From CAWAMR01 sp963783095 (GTDB taxonomy: Bacteria; Planctomycetota; Planctomycetia; Gemmatales; Gemmataceae): a stretch of 64,000 nucleotides of DNA. The stretch's first letter is position 1; each line of letters begins with the position of its first letter. A program made the position numbers and the translations under genes. Under the pieces are notes generated by a model. It was not told the DNA's origin. It saw only the letters and a list, made by a program, of their open reading frames with translations, and made no database searches. Positions 19,425 through 31,112 of this stretch are shown here, in pieces. The stretch is taken from assembly GCA_963783095.1 (NCBI GenBank), contig CAWAMR010000007.1:186001-250000 (forward strand), written 5' to 3'.

Positions 19425-19578
19425 TGTTCATTCTCCGGATATGCTTCCTGTCTGCGAATACACCGATCGCGTCTGCCGCCGTTTTTTCCCGTGACTGTCC
19501 GAAGCTGGATCGGCATCAGTGAGGCATTTCATCTCACAGCATCATTATTTCCCCCAGAAACCCCGCGAAAAGACTGTC

Positions 19579-22250
19579 TCAGGATGTTGCTGGTGCAAAC
19601 ATGCAACACAGCCCGACCTCTGGGACGCGGAATGGATGATCGAGTTGCGGCAGTCGTTCCGATAGCCAAAAGGCCGTATCATTAACTTCAGTTCGCAATG
19701 AAGTGATATAGTCGATGGGAGTAGCGGAAGTTCGGCGAAGGTCACGGCCCCGAGCGAGCGCATTAAGCTTCTGGATGAGTTCCCAATCGCGGAGCATCTG
19801 CCAACTGCCATCGACCGTCAGCACGCCGACGATCAGCGAGCGAATATGACCAGATTGTCCCGTGATACGATCAATTACCCGGAACACGTATAGTGGTGTT
19901 GGGAGCAATTCTGCTGGCAGACTCGCCGTCAATGCGGGCTCTTCGCAAGCCTGCCGAACAGCGTTGTCAAAGATCCGATGACCCACTCCGAGGATTTTTT
20001 GAGGATCTGGCCCGTTGCGATCAAACTGCATGCCAGAATAATCGCGCCGAGCGCGGGGAAATCGATCCATGTGTCAGGCATTTTGAACGACAATCCATCT
20101 GGATCGGTTCGTAACTGCCGGCCATTTTGTGCGAGCATCAGCCGGAAAAACGGTTCGAGGTCAGGCAGATCGAGGCGAGGAATTTGTGGGGCGATCTGTT
20201 GAAAGTCAAACCGAGCGCAGTGGCCAACCAATTCACGAACCGTTGCGACAGCGTCTTGGCCGCCAAACTGTGCCGTTTTGGAATCAAACCAAGTCCCGAC
20301 GGCCTCCGGTTTCTCGCCAGCGGCTCCCGCAAACACTTCGCGAAACAATCCCGGAGAGGCCATCCCGAGGATAAGTTGCAGCAAATCTTCGGGTTCGGTC
20401 ATCACCTGTTGCAACGAACGCATGATCTGTTCGATCTTAGTATTCAGCTTGTCCCAAATGCGGGACTCGACCGTGTCTGGGTTTCTGACGGTGAAGACTT
20501 CCACCTGTCGCTGCTGGCCGTAACGGTTCAGACGACCTACTCTTTGATGAAGCCGCATGGGATTCCAAGGGAGATCGACGTGAATGAGACTGTGGCATTT
20601 CGATTGCAAGTCGATTCCCTCCCCACCAGCCTCTGTCGAGACCAGAAACCGCGATTGTCCCGAGTTGAACAACTCGGCAGCGCGCTCTCGCCGCACGCTG
20701 ATGGACCGCGTTGGCCCGGTTCCGTCCGGAACGTCATCGGCTCGCTCGTCGCCGTTGATAAAGGTCGTGCAATTCGGTCCGAATCGGCGATGAATTTCTG
20801 TAAGCAGCAATGACTGGGTGGCCTTGTACTCGGTGAAAAAGAGGACTGACCGTCCCGCAAACGGGCCGTCATCTCCGATCAGTCCAATAATCTTGTTGAT
20901 CTTCGTTTCCTGGCGAACTGCGTCCGCCGTCGCGACGAGTTCCCGCAGCCGTGGTTCTTCGTCCGACATGAGGACGATCTGAGCGGATTGTTCGGCGATC
21001 TCAGCCTCAAGGTCGCTCAAGCCATCGTCGGTATCATCGCCATCGGCTTCCTCATCCCGGAGCCGTTGCAATTGTTTCTCCAGTTGAGCGAGTCGCTTTC
21101 GTCCTGCCACGATGCGATTCAAGCGGCCATGCAAGGCTCGGCGAATCGCGGCAACAGAACTGCTGGCCAGTTTCTGCATGGCGATCAGGACGAGCATTAC
21201 CGCACGCTCTTCAAAGTCACTTAATCCACGTGCATAGGCTTTGCCGGTGACAATGAAATCGGTCAAGGTCTCGTAAAATGTTGCTTCTTCCGGGGAATAG
21301 GCATAGGTTTCGGCACGAACGAGCGGCTCTTGAAACAGGCGATTTCCCGACAAGTCCGTTACGCTCTGCTTGTTATTGCGGATCATCGTCTGCTTGAGAT
21401 GAGGAAGTTGTTCTTCGAGCGATTTGCGCGGATTGAACAAGTCCGGTCGCAACAGTTGCATGAGCGAGAGGAACCCAAAGTTCTTGCCTCTGTGCGGAGT
21501 GCCCGTGAAGAACACCATTGCTTGAATTCGGCCAGCCGTTTGCAGTTTGTCGATCAGTTTGTAACCCAATGTCGGTCCGCGATCCTCGTCGGCATTGAGA
21601 TGATGCGCTTCATCGACAATGACCATGTCCCACGGCTCAGCTTCCATTATTCGCTTGTGGCGATTATCACTATCCCCGCGAATGGTATGGAGGGAGGCAA
21701 CGACATGGGGAGTGCTGTTCCAGAAGTCGGACCTCGGGGTGTCTGCCTGTGTGGTGTAAACCGCAAGTCGGATGTCGAACATCGTCCTCATGCGGAACTG
21801 CCATTGCTCGACGAGGGATGCCGGGCAGAGAATGAGCAATCGCTTGATGTCGCCGCGCGCGATCAAGGGCATCAGAATTAGCCCGGCCTCAATCGTCTTT
21901 CCCAAACCAACATCGTCAGCGACAAGCCACCGGGCCGGGCGATCGCGATTGACTTGCCGGCAGACCCAAAGCTGATGCGGAAGCAATGCAATCTTTGAAC
22001 GTGCAAACACGCCCCAAGCATCGTTTACCGATCGAATCGCTTCTCCCATTGCACGAGTCATCACGGCAATGGGTGCCGGCCATTCGTTTCGTCCCAACGC
22101 CTCGTCCAACGAATCGACGCGCTGGAGTTCTCCACAGAGGCATTCCTCGATACCGTGCGTGAATCGGATGATTGCTGTCAACTCGCATTGTGTGACGACA
22201 TCGCCAAGTCCGAATCGAGCGTGACGAATCCGGTCGCCCTTGGTTAACAT
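19579..22250 (-). CDS. SNF2-family helicase, RapA/DrmD-like, second copy (frameshifted)
   Basis: About 890 residues. A short N-terminal domain (IRHARFGLGDVVTQCELTAI) precedes the ATPase. Walker A is ADDVGLGKT at 111-119, the DEAH box is at about 212-215 (MVIVDEAHHL), and GTPHRGKNF and HVDLPWNPMRLHQRVGRLNR are further helicase motifs. An acidic insert (EEADGDDTDDGLSDLEAEIA) lies between the RecA lobes. The frame changes near 20015; the C-terminal 150 residues follow as GMQFDRNGPDPQKILGVGHR. Such ATPases translocate on duplex DNA without strand separation. It begins two bases after the second sacsin-like gene, so the two are one translation unit. Confidence 0.85.
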
Positions 22251-22252
22251 GT

Positions 22253-25200
22253 TCAGTCTCCCAGAACCCGGTTTTTTAGCTCGCTATTGTCGGCAAGCAC
22301 AAGTAACGGCAGATCGAAAGAATTGTCGAAGGTAGGATCATCGGATTCTGTCTTGAGAAAGTCGTAGATGGTACGAGACAACTCCCACGGTTGTTCAGAA
22401 AAACTAACTCCTCCCTTCCAGCCCAATTCCGTTAGCAGTTTTCGTACCCGTTTAAAAGGTGGGTAGCAGTAAGGATGGAGCTTGTCTTCCTCTCGCACAA
22501 AGAATTTTCCGCGAACGAGTTCCCGAAGGATTACACAAGCACCAATGCCTAAGACAGGGCCCAACGGAGGTGCGTCGATGCCGGTACCGCTGAAGTGAGG
22601 ATTGATTCGAGTCGTAAGAAGTTGCTCCATTCGGAACTTTCCCCGCATATCATCGATTGCTTGGAAAGAGGCCATGAAATGATCCAAGTGACGGGCAATG
22701 AATCCGAAACTGAGGAATGAGTGTCGCAACCAGTGAAAGTAGCGAATGTGCTGCGTCGGTTTGTCGATGTAGGACTCAACCTTGGTGAGCCATTCGGTTG
22801 ATCCAGTCGCCGGGGTTAACAAAATAGGGAAGGTATCCAATCCATCGCAAATCTCAATGAAATTGCTGTTCTGTTCATCTTTCACTCGCCCCATTGTCCA
22901 CAAGGAACCGCTCGCAAACAATTTCAACCACGCGATGCGCTCTCTTTTGCTGCCTTTTTCAGCCTCTCGGATCTTCCGCACCATCTCGCCGTTAGGCACG
23001 GATTCGCGATCATGGCGGAGGATGTGCTGGGTAGATTCCGCCTTCCACCACCGGGCAATTCGGGCAAGTGATTCATGTGCAGGTTTCGTCTGACGAGAAG
23101 TGGGGTCCGATGCGGGTGGCGACCCGTCTGGAAGAAGAACTCCGGTTGTGATCAATGTCGTAGTTTGTTGGCGCGGGTCGTCATAACCAGCTTCTTTGAG
23201 CTGTTTACGGTCGAGCTTTCCGAGCCACCCCTTGAATTTCCGACCATGCAACTCGTTTTGCAAGGGATAGTGTTCTTTGAGAAACAGCAAGACGGCTTTC
23301 TGAGCTGTTGGCGTATCAGCGCGGATCGCCCAGTCAGCCAGCACATCGAGTTTGGGAACGGTAAACTTACGGCCTGCAAGAAAGAATTCGATGCCCTCTG
23401 CTCGATATGCAGCATCAAGAACGCGATCGAGGGGAGCAAACGCTGAGATCAGCACCTCGTTGCGACGGGTGGAATCCGTGGACGAGGCAATGATCAGGTT
23501 TTCCGCGCGTTCCTCTGTCCCTTTCCGACTGTAGAATCGCACTTTCTGCATCGCCTCACGCACGCGCCTTGCCTCGGGCATACCTGAAGATGTGTTCTCC
23601 AACCACCTCAACAACTCCGGCCTGACAACCGCGCCGAATATCCGGGCCCGTTCGGGGGTGACGATTGTCTCAGCCTCCAATTCCCAACGGATGAGGTCCG
23701 ACAAATCGACTGAGGAAACCTGCCGCTCGTCCACAGCACCCAGTTGTTTTAGCGCGTCCCAAACTCGAGAACCGGAGACAACGCTGCCTGGTGGGAGCCG
23801 TTTCTTGACCTGCGGCCAACTTGCTGCCCGCGCGAACATCATCAACCCCACCTCTTCGTCGAGACAGCCCGTTAGCCGTCTAGCGATAGAGGTGCGTTTG
23901 GTAAGGATTGCGTGATCGCCAACATCGAGTTCGGTGGGAAGGGCGCACTTCTGTTCGTAAAGTTTCGCTAGTCCCTTTGTCGTGCCTCCCCAGAAGATGC
24001 GATGCAACAGTCCCAACGCCTCGCTGTCTGACTGACGGGTACGGTTGGCCATTTGAACGCCCAGTAGCTGCCAGAGCGAGCGCCATAGAGATGTTTTCGT
24101 AGTCTTGGAGAGCAGGCCCAGCGCCGGACGGACATCCTCCCAATGGTCATTTACCGCGTCGAACAGCCGTTCCAATGCCGACCCGATCGAGAATCCCAAT
24201 TCGTCAACCAAGCCATGATGTACCTGGGTGTCACGCGCCAACTGTGCTCTGCCGGGGTCCAGAGCGAACGGCGCGTTCAGCGCCACACCGAGCTTCTCCT
24301 CGTGTCTTGTGGGTGCTGTCACCCAGACAGTCGGGATCTTGTCGGGGAGTGCTGTGAAGCCTTGGTCATCGAGACCGAGCAACAGCGATTTCTTGTCACC
24401 CAAGCGTATCACAGCCGCTTGTCGCCTTTTCAAAAGTGAATTGGGGTCGGGGCTGGAAAGCAGACCAACTTCCCAGCCTTCGGCATGTGGTAGTACCTTC
24501 TCGCTCCATTCAGTCAACATCTGCTCGGGGATCAGCCCTCGCTGATAGCATTTGCGGATGTGTTGTGTGAAAACCAGCATTACCGATAGCAAAGACCGGA
24601 AGCGGCCCAAGATCGTCTCGATTTTCGTTTTCAGTTCGGTGCGCAACGGCTGCGAAAAGATCGTTCCCTGTGCCTTGCGGATATCCATTCCGGTCACCCG
24701 CTCGTAAATTTCCTCCAGCTTTTTCCGCTCGGCTTCAGTCAAGTCATACGGCAACAGTGCGCCGACCACCTTGAACCCAAGACTTCCGCTGATCGCACGC
24801 GGTGTGTCGCTTATCAGGAAGACGCTCTTGAAGCCCAGGCCAAACTTGCCTGTCACCATTGAGGTCTCCGCGCCGGTCTGCTTGTCAGATGTGGAGAGCA
24901 TAAGCATCTTTTCGAGGTCGCGATGGAAGCCTTCGTCGGTGAGCGATTTGTCGCCGCAGGCCGCCACGTTGATAGGCCGACCCGCATGAAGGAACTCAAG
25001 AGAATCCTCGGCGAAGACGATGTTGAACCAATCGCCGGGCAGGCCCCCGAGCCGAAGGAGTTCGACGCAGGCATCATCGGCATTCTGGAGGAATTCAAAC
25101 GGGACGGACGATTCGTTGTACTGAAATTGTCCGTTTATCTTCCGTCGAACTGCGTCGAGTAAGATGCCGCAGATCGTTGGATTTCGCATCGCCTCGCGCA

Positions 25201-25495
25201 ACTCTTGTTGAACCTGTCGTCGCAGTTCCTCGGAGGGGCGACTTGGAGTACTGGGAGTCGTCCCCGCAGTGGTTAACTCATCCTCCTCGCACTGACGTCG
25301 ATGCACCTCGTCCATTCGCCGCAACAGGTCGCGCAGTCCCGGCTGAGAGGTCAAGTCGAACTGACGCAATGAAGCCGGGGCGTGATCCAGGAGGTATCTC
25401 TGCGCGACGCGAATCTGGTAGGTGTCATCCTCTTTCAATCCCTTGAACAACTCATCCAAGCCTGTCCCCAGGGACTGGTTGTAGAATTCGGCCAC
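22253..25495 (-). CDS. Sacsin/Hsp90-type ATPase domain protein B
   Basis: 1,080 residues. An Hsp90/sacsin-like HATPase lies in the first third: the N-box VPFEFLQNADDACVELL (131-147) has the Glu, Asn and Asp expected for ATP and magnesium binding, and the second glycine box TGKFGLGFKSVFLISD lies at about 215-230. The remaining 800 residues are mostly helical, with no motif I know. Start is GTG 25495, overlapping the end of protein A by 44 bp. It is unrelated in detail to protein A apart from the ATPase core, so this is not a recent duplication. By analogy with sacsin-like proteins in restriction-type loci, it may be a regulator or a chaperone-like clamp; this is inference. Confidence 0.75.
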   Translation of the reverse strand: MAEFYNQSLGTGLDELFKGLKEDDTYQIRVAQRYLLDHAPASLRQFDLTSQPGLRDLLRRMDEVHRRQCEEDELTTAGTTPSTPSRPSEELRRQVQQELREAMRNPTICGILLDAVRRKINGQFQYNESSVPFEFLQNADDACVELLRLGGLPGDWFNIVFAEDSLEFLHAGRPINVAACGDKSLTDEGFHRDLEKMLMLSTSDKQTGAETSMVTGKFGLGFKSVFLISDTPRAISGSLGFKVVGALLPYDLTEAERKKLEEIYERVTGMDIRKAQGTIFSQPLRTELKTKIETILGRFRSLLSVMLVFTQHIRKCYQRGLIPEQMLTEWSEKVLPHAEGWEVGLLSSPDPNSLLKRRQAAVIRLGDKKSLLLGLDDQGFTALPDKIPTVWVTAPTRHEEKLGVALNAPFALDPGRAQLARDTQVHHGLVDELGFSIGSALERLFDAVNDHWEDVRPALGLLSKTTKTSLWRSLWQLLGVQMANRTRQSDSEALGLLHRIFWGGTTKGLAKLYEQKCALPTELDVGDHAILTKRTSIARRLTGCLDEEVGLMMFARAASWPQVKKRLPPGSVVSGSRVWDALKQLGAVDERQVSSVDLSDLIRWELEAETIVTPERARIFGAVVRPELLRWLENTSSGMPEARRVREAMQKVRFYSRKGTEERAENLIIASSTDSTRRNEVLISAFAPLDRVLDAAYRAEGIEFFLAGRKFTVPKLDVLADWAIRADTPTAQKAVLLFLKEHYPLQNELHGRKFKGWLGKLDRKQLKEAGYDDPRQQTTTLITTGVLLPDGSPPASDPTSRQTKPAHESLARIARWWKAESTQHILRHDRESVPNGEMVRKIREAEKGSKRERIAWLKLFASGSLWTMGRVKDEQNSNFIEICDGLDTFPILLTPATGSTEWLTKVESYIDKPTQHIRYFHWLRHSFLSFGFIARHLDHFMASFQAIDDMRGKFRMEQLLTTRINPHFSGTGIDAPPLGPVLGIGACVILRELVRGKFFVREEDKLHPYCYPPFKRVRKLLTELGWKGGVSFSEQPWELSRTIYDFLKTESDDPTFDNSFDLPLLVLADNSELKNRVLGD

Positions 25496-28400
25496 GATCT
25501 TGCGCAGCTTTGTGGAGTAGTGTGATCAACTTCTCGTCGCCAACGTCCCCAGGTGCGAACTTTCGAAGACGCATCCGGTAGTAGGACTTACTGGAGTTTT
25601 GGATGGTTACCGGTTTGAACCAAGATTTTGGGAGGAACGGCACGAATAGATTCTCAACCTTCGGTGAGAGCGGCACGTTGATTTGCTGGCCGACGAGGTT
25701 GTTCACCAGTACCGATGTCTCTTGAACGATTCGCACCTGAACGAGAACCTGATCGACTTCGGCGTCAACCGTTGCAGCGGACTTGTTCTTGGCGAGTAGC
25801 CGCAGCCGCACGTTGGTTACGGTGCGGTTGGGTTTGAGATAATTCGTGGCGAGTTCCTTCATTTTGGGCTCACCGCCGAGAATCGCCAGGAAACCGCCGA
25901 TGACAACCCGCAGGTCAGGCCGGTATTCCAGCCAGGGCTTAAAGTATTCCTCTAACACTCCAGCTGCTTTTGAGGAACTGTCAGCGCCCTGTTCGCGGGC
26001 CGGCACCGACTCGATTGACTCGTTCGCCTCGCCATGGAGCCAAGGCTCGATGATGGCTTGTTGCTCCTCATCGAGACGATAGTCCGCGTCGATGTCATCG
26101 GTACCGAGGCACAACTCAGTAGCGTTTTTCCAGTGGTCGGCCTGGCTGAGCAAAAACACTGGCTCAGGGTCGGCCAGCGCATTTTGGAAGGCCTGTCCGT
26201 GTGTGGCTAACTCACGCAGATACCAGCTATACACCTCCAACACCTGAGCCCGTCTGTCGATCGATCCCTGACTCTTCTTGTGGCATTTCCTCAGAAACGC
26301 AAGGATTCGCTTGAGCCGATCAACCGACAGTGCCTTGCAAAGTGGCCTAAGTAGCCCGTTGACGCACTCATCCGGGCCGAATACGTCATTGACTTCAATG
26401 ACGACGGAAGCAGCAGCCATCACTTCGTCAGTGCTGTGGTGAAAAACGTCACAGAAGCGGGTCAGGGCCGTTGGCTGGGTCAGTTTGTCAGGACTGCCGA
26501 CATGGAACGCATCATCCTTTCCCAGGACTTTCCCGAGCATCTCAAGCGATTGACGCCTCGGGGGGAATAGCCATTTCGCCAGAACGGCCAGGTTCTTGGG
26601 CTTGCAGACATCTTCGTGCAGATCTTGGTAGTCGACAAATTCCTTCGTCGTCGCCCTCGCCAGATCCCGGCTGACTCTTTCGCGGATCTGCTTGAGGTAA
26701 ATCACATCGCATGGGCGAACCGGGGGGCCACCACCAGCCTGCGGCAACCAGGCGGCGTTCTGTAGTTGGTCGACCAATTCATCTGGCCTCTTCTCGATCT
26801 GTCCGAGAGCCTCAAGGAGGACTTTCCAGTGGTCAGCAGGATTCAACCACTTGAGGATGGCCTTGACTGTTCCTTTGGCGTCCCATGTTGGTGCCAGCTC
26901 CTTCTGGGCAGCCCGCAAGCCAGCATTATCGCTCAGGCGCAGGAGTGTCACATGCGAGTGGATTGCGGGCGGTAGCGGGAAGCCGAAGCCATCGTACCAG
27001 TAACAGCGTTCCGTGATCGAATGTCGCGGATCGTTCTCGTCTGGCTGCGCGTTGACGTACTCAGTGTGAATAGAGAGGCGTTTGAGCAACATCGACTTGT
27101 TGGCCAGATTCACCACGCTCAGTAGTTCCTCTCGCTGAGCAGCGGTCAAGTTCAACCGCAGATCTGTTGTTTCCTCACCAGTGGTCTGTTCTTCCAGCAG
27201 GCGGATAACGCTGTTCTGATCAACAGCCGACAATGCAAACTCGGACCAACGGTTCTCTGGTATCCGGCTGGAGAGGCCGTGATCGACCAGTCGCCACGAT
27301 TCATTCTGTCGGCACAATACGTCATTGGTGATCCGTGCCCAAATCAACTCGCTCGCGCCAGCATTGACGAGTAGATCCGGTTGGCCGTACGGGGGCGGCA
27401 ACTGGCCATGCAACAGAGTAGAGACTGCTTGGCGAATGGATGTGTCGGCTGGAGACGGAGACTTCAGGAAGAACTGAAGTAACTGGCCGCGACGAGCTAC
27501 CTCCGCTAACGCTGCCGGATCAGTTTGGCGAAGGACCACCTTGCTGCAAGCATCAACATCGCAGGTTGGCACTTTCTTCAAACCGAAGAGGAGATCACCA
27601 AGCTTTTCGCTGGCTAAGGTGACAGGTTCTTGCGGAAGCGTCTGTCGAAGGGCGAAAGCAATGGATGGTAGATCTTGGCGTTTGAACAGCACTCCTTGCT
27701 TCCATCGAGAGTTGATCTCGCCCCAACTCAGCAACGCTGCTCGTTCTTTCTCCTCCTCCACCTCGTAGACGCGGAACAAACGTAAGGTGGTGCATTGTTG
27801 GAGCAGACCATCTCTCAGGTTGGAAACGGTTTTTTCCAAAACCAACTGCGCTATTTGACTTCGCAGTTCTTCTGATGCGGCGGTCGCTTCTTCGTTCTCT
27901 CCAAGCGCGATCAACCGCAAGATGCACGCCCCGTCTGCGATCGGCAAGGCGGCAGTCCCTCTGTCGTCAGTTGGTTCACAGAACTTCGGCATCAGGACGA
28001 CTGTGAGTTGCAGGCCCTCCAAGTTTTTCCATAGCTCGCACCCGTCCTGATCGTCATCGACAGGAAGCCCCAGCCGTCGGTTTGCGGGCAAGCGTTTGGC
28101 CAAGTGCCCGAGCACTGCACTTTGTTCTGCCAAGAGTTTTAACGGCTGGGCGAGCAAACGATGGAGCAATATGGCCATCGGCCTTTCCTTGGACCGAGTA
28201 TGCTCGCAGAAATCGGCGAGGTATTCCAAACGGCTTGAGTCAGTGAAGAGTCTTTCTGGCTCCACGGAATCCAGCACGTCGGAAAGTTCTATATCTGGCC
28301 AATCAGGGCTGCGTTTCTGGCTGCTCAGGCCGGCCAACCACAGGGCATCAGCGCCATGCGGTCGGCGATTTTTTTCAGACCGGGGAGCGCGTCGGCGGGG

Positions 28401-29905
28401 TTCACTCCCTCTTTGGGGTCGGGAATTTCATAGAGAGGGACATTCGCCTCGATTAACGTCCAGTTCGCTCCACCGGGCCCCCAGCGATAGCCCCATTGAT
28501 TGAAGGAACAGATCACAGCACGGTTGTTATCGAAGAGCTTGGTCTTTGTCAGTCCACTGATGAGTTGCCGCATTTGCTCGGGGTTCATGCCAGCACGGCT
28601 CTGGAATTCAAACAGCGATGGGGGGATCAGAGGGAGCGTCCCGGAGTTCATTAACTCGCGGTTCCACTCACTCCGTAGCGAAGACTCGTCAACTGCCTGA
28701 CTCTCAGACTTGCTCGATAGCCGGAACAGTTTGCGTCCGGAATCAACGAAAAACCAGCCGTGCAACAGCAACGAGTAGCTCCACTCTCCCTTGAGATCCA
28801 CTGGTTCTGGTTCGTCCGACAGCGGCAGATAGACCGCCCAGGAACAGTCCAGTCGTGCCGTTCCCTCTGCCGGCCATCGGCACCAGAAGACTCCGACGTG
28901 TGGAGGCGCTTTCTCTTTTTCCGATACCAACAATCCGTCCTGTACACGTAGGCCGGACGGCCAGAACTCGGACTTGCTGAAGGTTTGGACTGCGTTGTTG
29001 TTGAGTAACTCGGTCACCCCGGCGAAGACATAGCTGGTCTCGCTCTTCTCCTTGGTGTTCACCTTCCCACCCAGCGGAGCACGCTTACCCGGCATCATGT
29101 CATTCGGTCGCAGGCAGCGCGAGACGTTGGCCTCAAGCTGTACCGATGAAACATGCCGAATTACGTTTTCTGTATCGATACAGCACACCTCGACTGTCTC
29201 AAGATGGTGCAGCATCGGCAAAAGGCCAGCCGTCTGCTTGACGTGATCGTGCACGAAGATTTTGTCATCGCGAGATCCGTTGGGGCCTTGGTAGTTGTCG
29301 AAGTTTGCAACGATCAGCGGCCGGTCCTGGGAGTCGTGGTGGTGCGTAAGGCGGAGTGGCATCCAGAGTACGAAATGCTGCGGCATAGGGAGCAACACGC
29401 CCAGCCGCTTACGTAGCCATCGGTGTTGTGCGTCGGTGAATTGGTCCCAACCATACCGCAACGGTGGCACGGTAATATCCGGTGGACACCACGGGTTGAG
29501 TTGCCCGGCCGTCTCACCGCCATCGAGCCGGTCACACTTTGCCAGAAAATACACCGCCTCGGAAAAGTGGAAGACGCTTTTCATCCCCAGACCGAATTTT
29601 CCGATCGTTGCTACATCGCCGCTCTTGGAACTGAGGCCGATCTTGTAGATCGCCAGGGCGTTTTGTTTGTCAAACGGTCCATTGTTGATAGCGAACAGGG
29701 CGGGCCCCGACAGAAGTGGATGACCTCCTGGAGCAGTTTCCGCCGCCGCCCAACCCAGCCGCAGGGTCGTAGCCCCGGCATCGTCGGCGTTTTGGATCAG
29801 TTCCTTGAGTACCGGGAACCCGCTTCCGTAGCGGTCTTTTAGGTTCGTCCGAATGAAGCTGATGAGAGTGGCCGGGTCGGAGTGCATGTGGGTCATGTGT
29901 GGCAC
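25452..29905 (-). CDS. Sacsin/Hsp90-type ATPase domain protein A (probable frameshift near 28330)
   Basis: The first 526 residues start MPHMTHMHSDPATLISFIRT and hold the HATPase: N-box LKELIQNADDAGATTLRL (33-50), G1-like FAINNGPF (71-78) and G2 GKFGLGMKSVF (102-112). This frame stops at 28325. A second frame of 961 residues follows from a TTG at 28337; it reads through upstream as DALWLAGLSSQKRSPDW, so a single 1,480-residue protein with one base lost or gained is the simpler reading. Two coupled genes are the alternative. The long C-terminal part is helical and has no known domain. It ends inside the start of protein B. Three near ATGs (29905, 29896, 29887) are possible starts. Confidence 0.7.
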
Positions 29906-29941
29906 TTCAAGGGTTCAACGGATTGAGCCAGGCATTACAAT

Positions 29942-30226
29942 TTAGGCCTTGTGATATATCTTACACGAAGTCCCGTCCCAATCCGTTCCCACGATGACCA
30001 TGACCCTTTTCTTGATCCGCAGTCTCACCAGCCGCGTCCGCGCGAGAAGGTGATGCCTCCGAACTTCTATGATCCTTCCAATCCTTTTCCACTTCTCATT
30101 GTGGAGAAATTCCTGGTTTTCATCATCGCGCCGCTCTTTGTGATTCGCGATGCTCTGGGCGAGCATTTTCATCGAATCCTTTTGGAAAGAGTTACGGGAT
30201 GGAAACATTATGGACTTGGGGCGCAT
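29942..30226 (-). CDS. Possible small basic protein
   Basis: 94 residues (MRPKSIMFPSRNSFQKDSMK, ending RVMVIVGTDWDGTSCKIYHK), rich in Arg and Lys. It lies on the operon strand, 36 bp before sacsin-like protein A. An open frame on the opposite strand covers the same bases, so coding status is unsure. No domain is recognised. Confidence 0.3.
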   Translation of the reverse strand: MRPKSIMFPSRNSFQKDSMKMLAQSIANHKERRDDENQEFLHNEKWKRIGRIIEVRRHHLLARTRLVRLRIKKRVMVIVGTDWDGTSCKIYHKA

Positions 30227-30377
30227 CAGACCGGGCCTGAAGTTGATCTGATGTATCGATGGCTGGCGAGGAACTCAGATGTTCTCGATCCCACGATTTT
30301 CGATCGAAAATATTTTTAGTGATGGGGAAAGTGGCTCTGTGTTTCAGAAGTGGCCCTTCGCGCCGACGACGCGAGGG

Positions 30378-30704
30378 TCAAGCGGCGAGTCCGAGTTGAA
30401 TGCGGATAGCCATCTCAACGCCGCGCATTTCGTCCGCCGAGAGCAATCCCAGCCGGTCGGTAAGCCGTTCCTTACTCACGGTCATGATCTGGTCGGCCAT
30501 CGCCTTCGATTCCTTGCCCTCGACCACGACCCTGGCCTCGCAGGGATAGAGCTTGCCGGTCTTGCTGGAAAGCGGCACGACCTGGACTCGGTTGGCGTGG
30601 TGATTGGCGGCATCATTGCTGACGATGATTGCGGGCCGAGTCTTTCGCACCTCGCCTCCCGTGCTTTCGGCGAAACGCACCCACCATACCTCACCGCGTC
30701 GCAT
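30378..30704 (-). CDS. mazF: MazF/PemK-type endoribonuclease toxin
   Basis: 108 residues from ATG 30704. It shows the CcdB/MazF fold: MRRGEVWWVRFAESTGGEVR, then KTRPAIIVSNDAANHHANRV and VVPLSSKT. The conserved Arg in KTRPAIIVS and the start motif RGEVWWV are present. It cleaves mRNA at specific short sites when free. A start further upstream is possible but would add a Pro/Arg-rich stretch foreign to the family. It overlaps its antitoxin by 14 bp. Confidence 0.85.
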   Translation of the reverse strand: MRRGEVWWVRFAESTGGEVRKTRPAIIVSNDAANHHANRVQVVPLSSKTGKLYPCEARVVVEGKESKAMADQIMTVSKERLTDRLGLLSADEMRGVEMAIRIQLGLAA

Positions 30705-30927
30705 CGGGTCCGTCTGAGGCCAAGGATTCGCACCACTCGTCCGCCTCGGCATCACGGGTCGTGTCGGCGGACATCGCGGCATACGCGGCAAACAGGCTAT
30801 CAGACACTACGAAAGGCCGGGCTAGGTCTTCGAGGAATTTTCCGATGTTTCCGCGCCCGATGACGGTTTGCAAGCCATCATAAACGCGATCGTCGATTGA
30901 AATGGTCAGTTTTCGGGTCATGGGCAA
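30691..30927 (-). CDS. Antitoxin of the MazF-type toxin, ribbon-helix-helix-like
   Basis: 78 residues. The start KLTISIDDRVYDGLQTVIGR followed by GNIGKFLEDLARPFV is a ribbon-helix-helix (CopG-like) DNA-binding domain; the acidic C-terminus (RDAEADEWCESLASDG) would bind the toxin. It comes before the toxin and overlaps it. The pair sits inside the long helicase/ATPase array on the same strand. Confidence 0.8.
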   Translation of the reverse strand: MPMTRKLTISIDDRVYDGLQTVIGRGNIGKFLEDLARPFVVSDSLFAAYAAMSADTTRDAEADEWCESLASDGPDATR

Positions 30928-31112
30928 CTCATACGTATGTTCCTACGTCCAGAATGCCACACATCGGGGGTGGGTGTCAACGGAATGATTGAACCTTTAG
31001 CCAGCGCGGCTTGACATGGGAATTGTGCGCACTTACGGGACTCTGCGAGGGAAAACCAAGTCGAGGGTCCTGTAGAAGGTTCAGTCCCGAATGACCTGCC
31101 ATGTTATTGTTT

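Noticed and set aside
29951..30319. Plus-strand 122-codon frame between MazEF and sacsin-like A
   Set aside because: It opposes the array, has no ribosome site and overlaps a similar frame on the other strand.
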